A DNA stretch of 64,000 nt from Solilutibacter pythonis. Its GTDB lineage: Bacteria; Pseudomonadota; Gammaproteobacteria; Xanthomonadales; Xanthomonadaceae. Positions 54,750 through 63,939 of this stretch are shown here, in pieces. The notes under the pieces were generated by a model. That model was not told the DNA's origin, ran no database searches, and was given only the letters and a program-made list of their open reading frames with translations. The stretch is taken from NCBI RefSeq assembly GCF_003697345.1, contig NZ_RFLY01000005.1, positions 1-64,000 on the forward strand. Direction: 5' to 3'. The stretch's first letter is position 1. Each line of letters starts with the position of its first letter. Both the position numbers and the translations under genes were made by a program.

Positions 54750-55790
54750 TTACCCGCTTGCGTCGGCGGGTGGCGGCAGCTCGATTTCCGCTTCGAACAC
54801 CCCCTCGGCGTGGCGGATATGCAGCTTGCCCCGGCCATCGCCGGCCGCCTCGATCCGCGCGCGGGTGGCGGCGATCCCCACCCGGTGCCCGGCCGCCGCC
54901 GCATCGGCATCGGCCTGCGATGGCGTGGGATTGCGTACACGTAGCCGCAGCCCCCCGTCGTGGGTGTCGCCGGTGATTGCCAGTACGCCTCCCCCCGGTA
55001 TTTGCTCGATCCCGTGCCGCACCGCGTTTTCGGCCAGCGTCTGTAAGGCCAGGGAGGGGATCGGCAGCTCCGGTAGTGGCGAGGGGAGGTCCCACGCCAG
55101 CCGCAGCCGCTCGCCCAGCCTGAGCCGCTCGATCTGGAGATAGCGCTCGGTCAACGCCACCTCCCGTGCCAGCGTGTGCTCGCCCTTGCCGGAGAGCGCC
55201 GCCCGGAACAGGTCGGAGAGGTCGAGCAACACCCGCTCGGCCTGATCGGGCTGGACGTGCACCAACGCCGTGGCGGTATTGAGCGTATTGAACAGAAAGT
55301 GCGGATCCACGCGCGCGCGTAAGGCGTCGAACTCGGCCTGCTTGAGCCGGAGGGCCAGTTGTCTGGATTCCCATTGCGCGCGTAGTGCCAGCAAGCCGAT
55401 GAGCGTCGCGGAAAAGATCGATATGAAGAAGCGGATGCCGCCCCGCCACCAGTCGCTTTCGCTGATGCCCCAGAGGCTGCCGGTGGTCTGCCAGGACAGC
55501 CAGGTGGAAGCCAGTGTGACCGCCAACAATGCCAGCAATGCGAACGCGATGACCTCGCGCGCGCTGCGTTGGCGCAGATCCTTGCGTAGTAGAAATAGCA
55601 GCGACAAGGTGCAGAGGATCACCCACTGCACCGCGAACGACAGCAGCCCGAAATGAATCAACCGTGCTTCCCCGGTTCCCGAAGCCAAGGCGAGCGTCAA
55701 GGCCAGCAGCCCACCAGCCGCGAAGATTGACAAAAGCGTGTTCGGCTGCCAGAGCACGTCGACGGGGTGGGAGAGCGATCGCATCGCCAC
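54750..55790 (-). CDS. algZ: AlgZ/FimS-type (LytS-like) histidine kinase
   Basis: This 346-residue protein has about four N-terminal membrane helices and a His_kinase domain with DPHFLFNTLNTATAL as the phospho-acceptor region. The ATPase part has LAENAVRHGIEQIPGG. This architecture is that of AlgZ/FimS and YehU. In Pseudomonas AlgZ partners AlgR and regulates fimU-pilVWXY1Y2E. Here the gene is divergent from that very minor pilin operon, which supports the assignment. The expected algR gene does not follow; folA is convergent instead. Confidence 0.8.
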   Translation of the reverse strand: MAMRSLSHPVDVLWQPNTLLSIFAAGGLLALTLALASGTGEARLIHFGLLSFAVQWVILCTLSLLFLLRKDLRQRSAREVIAFALLALLAVTLASTWLSWQTTGSLWGISESDWWRGGIRFFISIFSATLIGLLALRAQWESRQLALRLKQAEFDALRARVDPHFLFNTLNTATALVHVQPDQAERVLLDLSDLFRAALSGKGEHTLAREVALTERYLQIERLRLGERLRLAWDLPSPLPELPIPSLALQTLAENAVRHGIEQIPGGGVLAITGDTHDGGLRLRVRNPTPSQADADAAAAGHRVGIAATRARIEAAGDGRGKLHIRHAEGVFEAEIELPPPADASG

Positions 55791-55907
55791 ATGTTAGCCA
55801 AACAGCGGCGCCTGCCGCTTGTCGGGGTGTCGATGCCGTCCATCCGCCGTGTCCGTTGGCCTCGATGTCAATCGGATAACTTGCACGAGGAATCAGAGGG
55901 GTGATGC

Positions 55908-56453
55908 GTGTACCTGCCGCGAAAAAAAATGTATGGCTTTACGCTGCTCGAATTGATGGTGACGGTCGCCGTGATCGCGGTCGTCGCTGGGCTGGCGGCG
56001 CCGAGTTTTGCCGAACTGACCCGGCGCAACCGGCTGGCGACGGCGGCCAACGAGATGGTGGCCCTGCTTCAGTTCGGCCGCATCGAGGCCATCAGCCGGC
56101 GTGCCGCTATCAGTGTCTGTCCCAGTGCCGATGGCGGGAGTTGCTCCAATGCCATCGGCAATCGCTGGATCGTGTTGTCCACGAAAAATGGCACCAACCA
56201 GGTTCTCCGCGACCTCAACCTCCCGGCCCAGGTCACACTCCGCGCCAGCGCCAATCTTCAAGGCGCACGAAATAGATTCACCTTTTCGTCCAATGGATTC
56301 TCGTCGGCCGGCAATAACGCCAGTGGCACCCTCCGCGTATGCGTGCCGGAGCTGGGGGGGGAGAACAGCGTTGATGTCAGCGCCAGTGTTGGCCGGATCA
56401 ATACCACGCGCCAGCGCGGAACGGCTGCTTGTTCCGCGCCGGCGGATAATTGA
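55908..56453 (+). CDS. fimT: Minor pilin FimT/FimU (GspH-like)
   Basis: This 181-residue type IV pilin-like protein has a prepilin cleavage site KMYG/FTLLELMVTVAVIAVV and a GspH-type C-terminal domain (NRWIVLSTKNG, RNRFTFSSNGFSSAG). AGAGGGG precedes GTG 55908; an ATG eight codons in is also possible. It primes pilus assembly together with PilV, PilW, PilX and PilE. It is the first gene of the minor pilin operon. Confidence 0.9.
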   Translation: MYLPRKKMYGFTLLELMVTVAVIAVVAGLAAPSFAELTRRNRLATAANEMVALLQFGRIEAISRRAAISVCPSADGGSCSNAIGNRWIVLSTKNGTNQVLRDLNLPAQVTLRASANLQGARNRFTFSSNGFSSAGNNASGTLRVCVPELGGENSVDVSASVGRINTTRQRGTAACSAPADN

Positions 56454-56464
56454 GGTTTACTCGG

Positions 56465-56887
56465 ATGAAAAACTATCAGCGCGGTGTCGGATTGCTCGAA
56501 GTGTTGATCGCGGTGCTCGTCCTGTCGATTGGCCTGCTTGGGATTGCCGCGCTTCAGGCCATTACCTTGCGGAATACCGGCAGCTCGGCCAGCCGAACCC
56601 AAGCGGCCGTTCAGGTTTATTCGATGATGGACATAATTCGCGCCGACCGCGCCAACGTGGCGGCTTACAACACCAATATTTTTATTTCGGGAGACGGCAC
56701 CGGCAAGCCTGGCACGATGAAGGGCTGGCTTGATGGTCTCAAGACCACGGTCGCCCCGGATGCCGAGGGGAGGGTGATTTGCATTGCCGACAAGATGCGT
56801 TGCAGGGTGGGAGTGAAATGGAATGACGAACGGGCGACTGGAGGAAAAGGCACCCCGGGAGAAGTCGAAATCGAGAGCCAGCTATGA
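56465..56887 (+). CDS. pilV: Minor pilin PilV
   Basis: This 140-residue prepilin has the cleavage site QRG/VGLLEVLIAVLVLSIGLLG, where the usual Phe is Val. RNTGSSASRTQAAVQVYSMM and RADRANVAAYN continue the family pattern. ATG 56465 is preferred; the frame is open from 56450. It overlaps pilW by four bases. Confidence 0.92.
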   Translation: MKNYQRGVGLLEVLIAVLVLSIGLLGIAALQAITLRNTGSSASRTQAAVQVYSMMDIIRADRANVAAYNTNIFISGDGTGKPGTMKGWLDGLKTTVAPDAEGRVICIADKMRCRVGVKWNDERATGGKGTPGEVEIESQL

Positions 56888-57930
56888 AACGACTTCGCGT
56901 TAGTGCCGGTCAACGGGGCTTCACCCTGATTGAGCTGATGATCGCCCTGGTGCTCGGCCTGGTGGTTGTGGCGGCGGCGGGTGGCATATTCATTTCCAAC
57001 CGCAGGGTGTATGGCACGACTGAGTCGATCAATCGCATCCAGGAAAATCAGCGCGCGGCGTTCGAGCTGCTGGTGCGGGATATCCGGGAGGCGGGCGGCA
57101 ACCCCTGCCTCCGCTTTACCGCAAGCAATACGCCCGTCGTACAGCTGACAAGACCGGATGCGCTGTTTTGGCAGCGCTATCCCGCTGGGATTTTCGGCGT
57201 GGATGCAAGCAGCCCGACAGGGTCGGATAGCATCTCCATCTATCACGCGGGTGATAGCCTGTACAGTGTCGCGGAGCATAAGTCTCCCACCGATGCGATT
57301 ACCGTGGATACGACGGGTGGCTTGAGTAACGGTCAGGTGCTCATGGTTTGCAATGCGGATCACGCGATTGTCTTCTCGGCCAGTGGCGTTACGTCTGGCG
57401 GGAAAACGATTGGCCATGACGGCGCATTGAATTGTGGCAGGGGCCTGACGCCAACACCGGACTACAGTCAATGCAAGGCTGCCTCTTCGGGGCCGGGCTA
57501 CTGCTTTAAGGTGCCGGGCGTTCCGCCAGGCAAACCGACGCCAAGCGATACCGCGAAGTGCCCCAGGGGGATTGGCAGGTCGCCCGCGTTCGTGGTGGTG
57601 CCGAGTGGCGCGCAATGGACGGTTGAAAGCAATGGGCGCGGGGGAACCTCCCTGTATCGAACCGTGCTTGGCGTCAGAAATGAGATTGCCGAGGGGGTAA
57701 GCAGCATGCGGCTGGCTTACAAGGTAGGCGCGACTCCGAATTACTCGTCGGCCGCGACCGTGACTGCCGCAAATGCGTGGATGCAGGTAACGGCGGTGCA
57801 TGTTCAATTGAAATTCGAGGCGGCGCAAGGCGCCATGACACGGGGGGATGTCCGTGGGACGGATAATGCGACATTAAGCCGAACCATGAATGATTATGTC
57901 GTGCTCAGGAACCATGTGGATATCCAGTAA
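56884..57930 (+). CDS. pilW: Minor pilin PilW
   Basis: This 348-residue prepilin has QRG/FTLIELMIALVLGLVVV, then NRRVYGTTESINRIQENQRAAFELL and RDIREAGGNPC (each quoted in part). Size and the internal cysteines fit PilW. The ATG overlaps pilV (ATGA) and the stop overlaps the pilX ATG by one base. Confidence 0.94.
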   Translation: MKRLRVSAGQRGFTLIELMIALVLGLVVVAAAGGIFISNRRVYGTTESINRIQENQRAAFELLVRDIREAGGNPCLRFTASNTPVVQLTRPDALFWQRYPAGIFGVDASSPTGSDSISIYHAGDSLYSVAEHKSPTDAITVDTTGGLSNGQVLMVCNADHAIVFSASGVTSGGKTIGHDGALNCGRGLTPTPDYSQCKAASSGPGYCFKVPGVPPGKPTPSDTAKCPRGIGRSPAFVVVPSGAQWTVESNGRGGTSLYRTVLGVRNEIAEGVSSMRLAYKVGATPNYSSAATVTAANAWMQVTAVHVQLKFEAAQGAMTRGDVRGTDNATLSRTMNDYVVLRNHVDIQ

Positions 57931-58484
57931 TGATGAAAGCGGCTTCCGGTTATTACCCAGTTGAACGCCAGCACGGCGCGGCGTTGATCGTGGTGCTTCT
58001 GCTGTTGTTGATCGTTACCCTGCTCGGGCTTGCCTCGATGCGCGGCGCAATCATGCAGGAGCGCATGGCGGCGGCCACCATGGCGCGCAGCGTGGCCTTT
58101 CAGGGCGCGGAAGCGGGGCTGCGGCAGGCTGAAATCCTCATCCGAGATGGCGGCAAACCACCCACTTTCCCCAGCGCCGGTTGTAGCAAGGGGCGCTGTG
58201 CGATGCCGGCACCCCCCAATCAACCCGCATGGATGGCCAATGGCTTCTGGGACAGGGGTAATGGCTTCCAGAAAGGTGCGGTTGTCGGGGTGGGAAGCAT
58301 GGCGGTCACGCCAAAGTTCGTCATAGAGGATTTCGGCACGGTTTCCGGTGTGGGGGGCTCTGAATGCATCGATGTATCCAAGCCCTGCATCAAGACCGCG
58401 ATCCAGAATGTTTACCGTATTACTTCTTATGCCTCGACCTCCAATGGCGGCGAGGTGATTCTACAATCGATCTACCGGCGCTGA
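57930..58484 (+). CDS. pilX: Minor pilin-like PilX
   Basis: This 184-residue protein has RQHG/AALIVVLLLLLIVTLLGLA, a PilX-type leader lacking the Glu at position 5. MRGAIMQERMAAATMARSVA is strongly conserved in the family. Four cysteines lie in the second half. It is thought to help PilY1 reach the pilus tip. The stop TGA overlaps the pilY1 ATG at 58484. Confidence 0.93.
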   Translation: MMKAASGYYPVERQHGAALIVVLLLLLIVTLLGLASMRGAIMQERMAAATMARSVAFQGAEAGLRQAEILIRDGGKPPTFPSAGCSKGRCAMPAPPNQPAWMANGFWDRGNGFQKGAVVGVGSMAVTPKFVIEDFGTVSGVGGSECIDVSKPCIKTAIQNVYRITSYASTSNGGEVILQSIYRR

Positions 58485-61400
58485 TGGAGCGTGTCATGAA
58501 AATCATTGGGCATAGACCTTTGTTTAAGCGCTTTTCCGAGCGCATTACCATAGGCTTTTTTGCTGCCGCCTGTGTGTTGGGCGCCATGCCAGTGCATGCG
58601 ACCACTTCGTTTCCGCAAGAGCCATTGCTGGTTGGCAAGGGCAGCATTCCGCCCAATATTCTGCTGATCATGGATGATTCCGGTTCAATGTCTTGGCCGC
58701 ATATGCCGGATAATCAGGATAAACTTAGTGGTAATTACTATGATCGTACATATGTAATCAATACGCTTTATTACAATCCGCAAAAAACCTACAAGCCATG
58801 GCGTACGGCCGGTACGGGATTGGACGACCGTCTTGCCGAGGCGAATTTTAAGGCGGTAGCTAGCGACAGCATAAGTGTTAGTGCTAGAACGGTCGATCTC
58901 AGAGGGAGTCCTGACTCCTATTTCTACGTGCCTAAGCCAGGTGTTGTTAATCCGGGCTGGAATGCCGCCAATTATGATACCTATCGGGTAGGTGCTTCTA
59001 ATTCGTCGAGTAGCTATCAGGGAGGGGCGGTTCAGAAAAAAGGAGCGACGACCACTGTAATTGTGCTTAATGGTTTGGAAGATGTGCGTCCTTGGAAGTA
59101 TTCCGCATGTTTTGCAGTGGATGCAAGTTCCATGGAAGAACTGACTATTAACACGTATGGAGGCAGCGGCGATGGAGATATTTATATTTTTCCCAATGGG
59201 AACTGTAGTGGGAGTTATGTGGGTGTAAGTAAGGGGTGGAGCAACACCGAGACTTATACTTATGTTTCGCCACCTCCGCGAGTCAGCTTTTATATATATT
59301 CAGGCATTAGCGGGGCTAGCAGAATTAATTATGCGGTTTCGGGTCGGCGTAGCTGGCAGGAAGTAACGCCAACTGGCCGGACTCAAAAGGATGAATTGCA
59401 GAACTTCGCCAATTGGTTTCAATATCATCGTACCCGCAGCAAGATGTCCAAGGCGGGGGCTTCCGAGGCATTCGGCAAGCTGGGAAAGAATTATCGAGTG
59501 GGTTTGAATACGATCTGGAATAATAACTTTTATCAGATTCCGTCCACTAATAATGATGGATTGTTCGAAGGGGAAAATCGTTCTAATTTTTACAAAAGGC
59601 TGCATGCGGTAGGTGCGGGCGGTACGACGCCTTTGCATGGCGCTTTGCAGCGTGCCGCATGGTATTTCCGGACTGATTCGCCGTGGATGGATACAAGTGG
59701 AGAAAAACTGACGTGCCGGCAGAACTATGCCATCCTCACAACGGATGGTTATTGGAATGAAAAGCGCTATGCCCATACGGGCTACAGCTCGGTAGGAAAC
59801 GCGGATCGTTCTGCTGGATATCCATATGCTGATAGATATAGCGACACCTTGGCGGATGTGGCTTATGAATATTGGAAGACGGATCTACGGCCGGATATGG
59901 TGAACAACGTCCCGACAAGCTCGGCTAATTCGGCCAACTGGCAACATATGGTCACTTTTGGTATCTCCATCGGTCTCAAGGGGACGCTTGACCCCAGCGG
60001 GCCCGTGCCTTCGGTATGGCCCGATCCAACAGATAAAGAGGATGCTGAGCGCATCGACGATCTGTGGCATGCGGCGGTCAATGGCCGTGGCCAGTTTGTG
60101 GTGGCCAGTGATACGGATAAGTTCGCGGAAGCGCTCAGTAGCGCTTTGAAGGCAATCGATAGTCGTAACGCTTCAGGTTCCAATATCGCATCGAGCTCCA
60201 CCAGCACGGAAACGACCACCTTGACGTTTTCCGCCGCCTTCACTTCGTCCACTTGGGTGGGGGATCTCAGTGCGAGTCCTTTCAATGCGGGACTGACCGG
60301 CGTGTCGTCGAGTGCGAAATGGAAGCTTTCGGAGACCTTCGGCCCTACTGGGGTTAATAAGGACTTCGTCAACCGTACCGTGTTGACCACCAGCCAGGCT
60401 GGAAAGCCTGTCGTATTCGACACCTTGATGCCTGACGCCAGTTTGCTCAGGGACGCGGAAGAAACCACGACTGGGACTACGACTAAGACTGTGGTCAAGG
60501 TTACGGAAGCCGATAATATCCCCTATCTTAGAGGCGATAGCTCAAAAGAGCAGCCCATCGGCTCGCTGAGAAAGCGGACGTACCCGCTTGGCGATATCGT
60601 CAACTCGTCACCGGTATATTCCGCGGATTCCGATACCGTTTACGTTGGCGCCAACGATGGCATGCTGCATGCTGTCGACAGTTCGAACGGCAGAATCCTT
60701 TTTTCGTACGTACCCAAGGGGCTGGATTTCAAAAGCATGGCGAGCTTGAGTTCGCCCACTTATTCGCATCGTTACTTTGTCGATGGTCAGATGGATGTGA
60801 TAAGCAAGTCCGATCAGGGATATAACAAAAATATTCTGGTTGCCGCCTTGGGGCGCGGTGGGCGCGGTGTGTTTGCACTGGATGTCACCAGTCCTAAAAC
60901 AATGGCTGTCAGTAATGTTTTGTGGGACCAAACTTTCCAGACCCCGAAAGCGCCGGCAACCGACCCGGATGGGGACATGGGATATGTCCTGGGTAATGTG
61001 CGAATCCGTAAAGGCAATGGCGGAAAGACCTATGCCCTGGTGCCGAATGGTATTGATAGCCCGAACGGCTCGGCGGTGTTGTATGTCTATGAGCTTGGTT
61101 CTGCGGGGCGGATTACCCAAACTACGAAGCTGAAGGTGACTTCGACGGGGACTAATGGCCTCATGTCGTTGGGCATGGCGGATCTCAACGGGGACGGTAC
61201 CGTTGATACCGTTTATGGCGGGGATTTGCAGGGCAATATCTGGCGCTGGGACTTTAGTGGAGCCAACCTGCCGACAAGCGCTGTCAAGCTGTTCACGACA
61301 CTGACCGGGCAGCCGATTACGGGAGGGATCGGTGTTGGCCGTGATTCCAGCGGTAATATTTCCGTGGGTTTTGGCACTGGCCGCTTCATTTCCGACAGCG

Positions 61401-61987
61401 ACGTGCCTGGTGCTACTGGCTATACGGTAAAAAATCAGAGCATTTATGGAATCATCGACAAGGGCACGGCGGTCAGTGGTCGCGACGATTTGCAGAAACG
61501 TACTATTCCCTATTCAGGCACTGGTGCGTCGGGTGAGCCTTTGCGTGGTTTCGAGAACTATTCGCCACTTCCCCTTGGCAAGATGGGGTGGTATATCGAT
61601 CTTGACGATCCGGAAAGAGTGATTTCCGCGCCGACAATCTATGGTTCCGCAATGTTCTTGACCTCGGTTATCCCAGGTAAGAGTGCGGGTGGTTGTGAAA
61701 GCCATGCGGGTAGTGGTTTCAAAAATGCCATTGATTTGTTTACGGGGACAAGTCCATCCACTGGCAGTTTCTTCACATTGCCCGGGACCGTTTCCGATGC
61801 AAAAGGTCGCAATGGGTCGATTGGTTCTGTCGGTGTTGTCGGCGGAATGCCGACCGAAATCAACGTCACAAGCTCGCTTGTCACGGTGGGCACGGGTGCC
61901 GGCCTGGGAACGTCGAGTACAGGGATCAATCCACTTTCGGGTGGCGTGCCAAGCCGTGTGAATTGGCGTGAAGTCGTGCCACAGTAA
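58484..61987 (+). CDS. pilY1: Pilus tip adhesin and assembly protein PilY1
   Basis: This 1167-residue exported protein has a signal peptide (ITIGFFAAACVLGAMPVHA). A VWA-type MIDAS motif follows (MDDSGSMS, Asp64). Residues of about 190-285 resemble a PPC (pre-peptidase C-terminal) domain (TINTYGGSGDGDIYIFPNGN). The C-terminal half is the PilY1 beta-propeller with VYVGANDGMLHAVD. A calcium loop DLNGDGTVD (Asp900 to Asp908) precedes GDLQGNIWRWD. The N-terminal 1.2 kb is AT-richer than its neighbours. ATG 58484 or 58496 may start it. It caps the pilus, promotes extension and senses surface. Confidence 0.93.
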   Translation: MERVMKIIGHRPLFKRFSERITIGFFAAACVLGAMPVHATTSFPQEPLLVGKGSIPPNILLIMDDSGSMSWPHMPDNQDKLSGNYYDRTYVINTLYYNPQKTYKPWRTAGTGLDDRLAEANFKAVASDSISVSARTVDLRGSPDSYFYVPKPGVVNPGWNAANYDTYRVGASNSSSSYQGGAVQKKGATTTVIVLNGLEDVRPWKYSACFAVDASSMEELTINTYGGSGDGDIYIFPNGNCSGSYVGVSKGWSNTETYTYVSPPPRVSFYIYSGISGASRINYAVSGRRSWQEVTPTGRTQKDELQNFANWFQYHRTRSKMSKAGASEAFGKLGKNYRVGLNTIWNNNFYQIPSTNNDGLFEGENRSNFYKRLHAVGAGGTTPLHGALQRAAWYFRTDSPWMDTSGEKLTCRQNYAILTTDGYWNEKRYAHTGYSSVGNADRSAGYPYADRYSDTLADVAYEYWKTDLRPDMVNNVPTSSANSANWQHMVTFGISIGLKGTLDPSGPVPSVWPDPTDKEDAERIDDLWHAAVNGRGQFVVASDTDKFAEALSSALKAIDSRNASGSNIASSSTSTETTTLTFSAAFTSSTWVGDLSASPFNAGLTGVSSSAKWKLSETFGPTGVNKDFVNRTVLTTSQAGKPVVFDTLMPDASLLRDAEETTTGTTTKTVVKVTEADNIPYLRGDSSKEQPIGSLRKRTYPLGDIVNSSPVYSADSDTVYVGANDGMLHAVDSSNGRILFSYVPKGLDFKSMASLSSPTYSHRYFVDGQMDVISKSDQGYNKNILVAALGRGGRGVFALDVTSPKTMAVSNVLWDQTFQTPKAPATDPDGDMGYVLGNVRIRKGNGGKTYALVPNGIDSPNGSAVLYVYELGSAGRITQTTKLKVTSTGTNGLMSLGMADLNGDGTVDTVYGGDLQGNIWRWDFSGANLPTSAVKLFTTLTGQPITGGIGVGRDSSGNISVGFGTGRFISDSDVPGATGYTVKNQSIYGIIDKGTAVSGRDDLQKRTIPYSGTGASGEPLRGFENYSPLPLGKMGWYIDLDDPERVISAPTIYGSAMFLTSVIPGKSAGGCESHAGSGFKNAIDLFTGTSPSTGSFFTLPGTVSDAKGRNGSIGSVGVVGGMPTEINVTSSLVTVGTGAGLGTSSTGINPLSGGVPSRVNWREVVPQ

Positions 61988-62089
61988 TCTTGCAAGGTAT
62001 TCGAATGTTGTGATTGATCCCGAGGGTTTGTTTTCTGTCTGTCTGCCATAGCTTGCTTGCCATCATGTATTTTTGAACTACGCCAGGCC

Positions 62090-62393
62090 GTGATTGAACC
62101 AAGGCGGACCGAGACATTTCGCAAGTGGCGCATGAAGCTCAAGGATGAGCGGGCCCGCGCCGCGATTGTTTTGCAGCCTGATCCGGTTGGCCTACGGCCA
62201 TGCTGGTGATGTGGAGCCAGTTGGACAGAGAGTCAGCGAAGTGTGCATTCACTACAGTCCAGGCCATTGGGTGTACTTTCAACGGCGTGGCGACACGATC
62301 ATCGTCTTGCCATTTGGTGGCGATAAAAGCACGTAGGCGAAGGACATCACGACTGCCAAACGCTTTGTTGAGGAATGGAGCGAACGACCATGA
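62090..62393 (+). pseudogene. HigB-type toxin gene, broken by a frameshift and a stop
   Basis: The frame from GTG 62090 reads VIEPRRTETFRKWRMKLKDE and ends at 62209. The family sequence continues in another frame from about 62178 (LIRLAYGHAGDVEPVG, VYFQRRGDTIIVLPFGGDKS). A TAG at 62334 then replaces an expected Gln codon, and the last 18 codons (AKDITTAKRFVEEWSERP) run to 62393. All parts together match the HigB/RelE-like addiction toxin family of about 100 residues. The last stop overlaps the antitoxin ATG. Toxin activity should be lost. Confidence 0.8.
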
Positions 62394-62770
62394 CCGAGAA
62401 ACTGACTACCTGCGATCCGGCCGAAGACTTGACCCCTGGCCAGGCGATTGCTGACTCCATGGCCGGGGCGTTCGAGACGGATGACTCCGGTTTCATCACC
62501 CGCGCCAAGGACTTGACGCAGTCTGGCCAGGCGATTGCTGACTTTATGGCCGGGGTGTTCGAGACGAATGACTCCGGTTTCATCACCCGGGCCTTGGGCG
62601 TCGTCACCCGCGCCAAGGGCATGACGAGGATCGCCCACGAAACCGGGCTTTCCCAGGAGCAGCTTTGCAGCTCTTTCAATGAGGACGGCAATCCGACACT
62701 GCGCACCATGCGCGTCGTCATGAAGGCGCTTGGAATCGAACTGACAGCCAAGACGGCCGCCACCCACTGA
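62390..62770 (+). CDS. HigA-type antitoxin with an internal duplication
   Basis: This 126-residue protein matches the addiction module antidote (HigA-2-like) family, normally about 95-100 residues. MTEKLTTCDPAEDL starts it; the HTH lies in ARAKGMTRIAHETGLSQEQL, and TLRTMRVVMKALGIELTAK ends it. The segment GQAIADSMAGAFETDDSGFI is repeated as GQAIADFMAGVFETNDSGFI, adding about 30 residues. ATG 62390 overlaps the end of the toxin remnant. It likely still binds DNA; its cognate toxin is broken. Confidence 0.85.
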   Translation: MTEKLTTCDPAEDLTPGQAIADSMAGAFETDDSGFITRAKDLTQSGQAIADFMAGVFETNDSGFITRALGVVTRAKGMTRIAHETGLSQEQLCSSFNEDGNPTLRTMRVVMKALGIELTAKTAATH

Positions 62771-62848
62771 CTGGAACGTGCCAAGGAGGGGCGCCGCACT
62801 GTCAGATCAATTACAGAATCCGAATATCCTTTTAAAAATGGAACTCAA

Positions 62849-63268
62849 ATGAACCGGTACATCAAAGGCTTTACATTGATCGAACTGATGATCGTGGTAG
62901 CGGTCATCGCGATTCTTGCGGCGATTGCTTATCCGTCCTACACGCAGCACGTCCTCAAGACGCGGCGGGCGGCGGGGGCGGCTTGCATGATGGAGCGGGT
63001 GCAGTTCATGGAGCGTTACTACACGACGAATATGACGTATGTGGGGGCGGAAGCGGCCTGGCCATCGAGCACCTGCGAGACGGAGACGGCCGCGCACTAT
63101 ACATATTCAGCGCCTGCTAAAACCACGACTGCGACTACCTTCATCGTTCAAGCTAAACCTAAGGGCGCTCAGTCGAAGGACACGCAATGCGGAACGTTGG
63201 GGATGAACGAAAGAGGACTGAAAACGGTGAGTGGTTCGAAGAGCGCCACCCCGAACCAATGCTTCTGA
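62849..63268 (+). CDS. pilE: Type IV pilin PilE-like minor pilin
   Basis: This 139-residue prepilin has IKG/FTLIELMIVVAVIAILAA with Glu5, AYPSYTQHVLKTRRAAGAAC and FMERYYTTNMTYVG. The Cys pair near the end (CGTLGMNE and the last residues QCF) suits the pilin D-loop. It is the last minor pilin gene and is separated from pilY1 by the toxin-antitoxin remnant. Confidence 0.93.
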   Translation: MNRYIKGFTLIELMIVVAVIAILAAIAYPSYTQHVLKTRRAAGAACMMERVQFMERYYTTNMTYVGAEAAWPSSTCETETAAHYTYSAPAKTTTATTFIVQAKPKGAQSKDTQCGTLGMNERGLKTVSGSKSATPNQCF

Positions 63269-63498
63269 GCTGAAGGGGCGAATGTCGGCTGCCGGTGGAG
63301 CGAGCAGCCAGCGCGTATCGTGCGGGCCGCCATATTGATCCCGGCGAGCAAGGGGTAGGGATACCCGATGGGCATGCCATCGCTTTGCGATGATGGTCGT
63401 GCCGGGGTGGCTTGTGGGTGTCCGGCGCGGGCTTTTACCCGGCTTATGTGCGCTGGTGGATATTTTCAAACGCGGCGGGCGTGGGCCGTGACTCGCGA

Positions 63499-63915
63499 TC
63501 AGTAATGCTGCTCCACCACCAGCACTTCGCTGCGGTCAGTCACCAATTCCTCGCGCAACTGTTCTTCCATCGCCCGTCGGTGTGAATCGGCGGGTTTTTC
63601 GCGTGCGGCGAATTCCAATGCCGAGGCGCGATTCTTCCACGTCTGGGTGACGCGAAAGCTCCATTGGTCTTTGTTCGCGCTGAGCTGGGGTTGGGTCAGG
63701 CGCAACGATGACAGGCGGCCGGATGCTAATTCGGCTTGCAGCGTTGGTAGCCGGGTTTTCTTGAACAAGGCGATGAACTGGCCGTTGCGGCCAGGCTTGA
63801 TCCAATAAGTCTGCTCGACCACGAACGGAATTTCCGCCACGGTTTGCGCGAAGGGCGTGGCTGGAATGGCGAGCGCGGGCAGCGCCAGCGCGAGGCATGG
63901 GAGGAGTCGTTTCAT
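63499..63915 (-). CDS. Hypothetical secreted protein
   Basis: This 138-residue protein starts with a signal peptide (MKRLLPCLALALPALAIPATPFAQ). The mature part is mixed alpha/beta (VVEQTYWIKPGRNGQFIALF, WSFRVTQTWKNRASALEF) and resembles a small ferredoxin-like (ABM-like) fold, but I do not recognise a family. Likely periplasmic. It is convergent with pilE; the 230 bases between hold a short hairpin (CATCGC and GCGATG around TTT, near 63380) but no gene. Confidence 0.7.
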   Translation of the reverse strand: MKRLLPCLALALPALAIPATPFAQTVAEIPFVVEQTYWIKPGRNGQFIALFKKTRLPTLQAELASGRLSSLRLTQPQLSANKDQWSFRVTQTWKNRASALEFAAREKPADSHRRAMEEQLREELVTDRSEVLVVEQHY

Positions 63916-63939
63916 TGGCCTGCTTGTGGGGAGTGGGCG

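Noticed and set aside
62145-62336. A 63-codon stand-alone gene
   Set aside because: It is the middle part of the frameshifted HigB-type toxin, without its own start signal.
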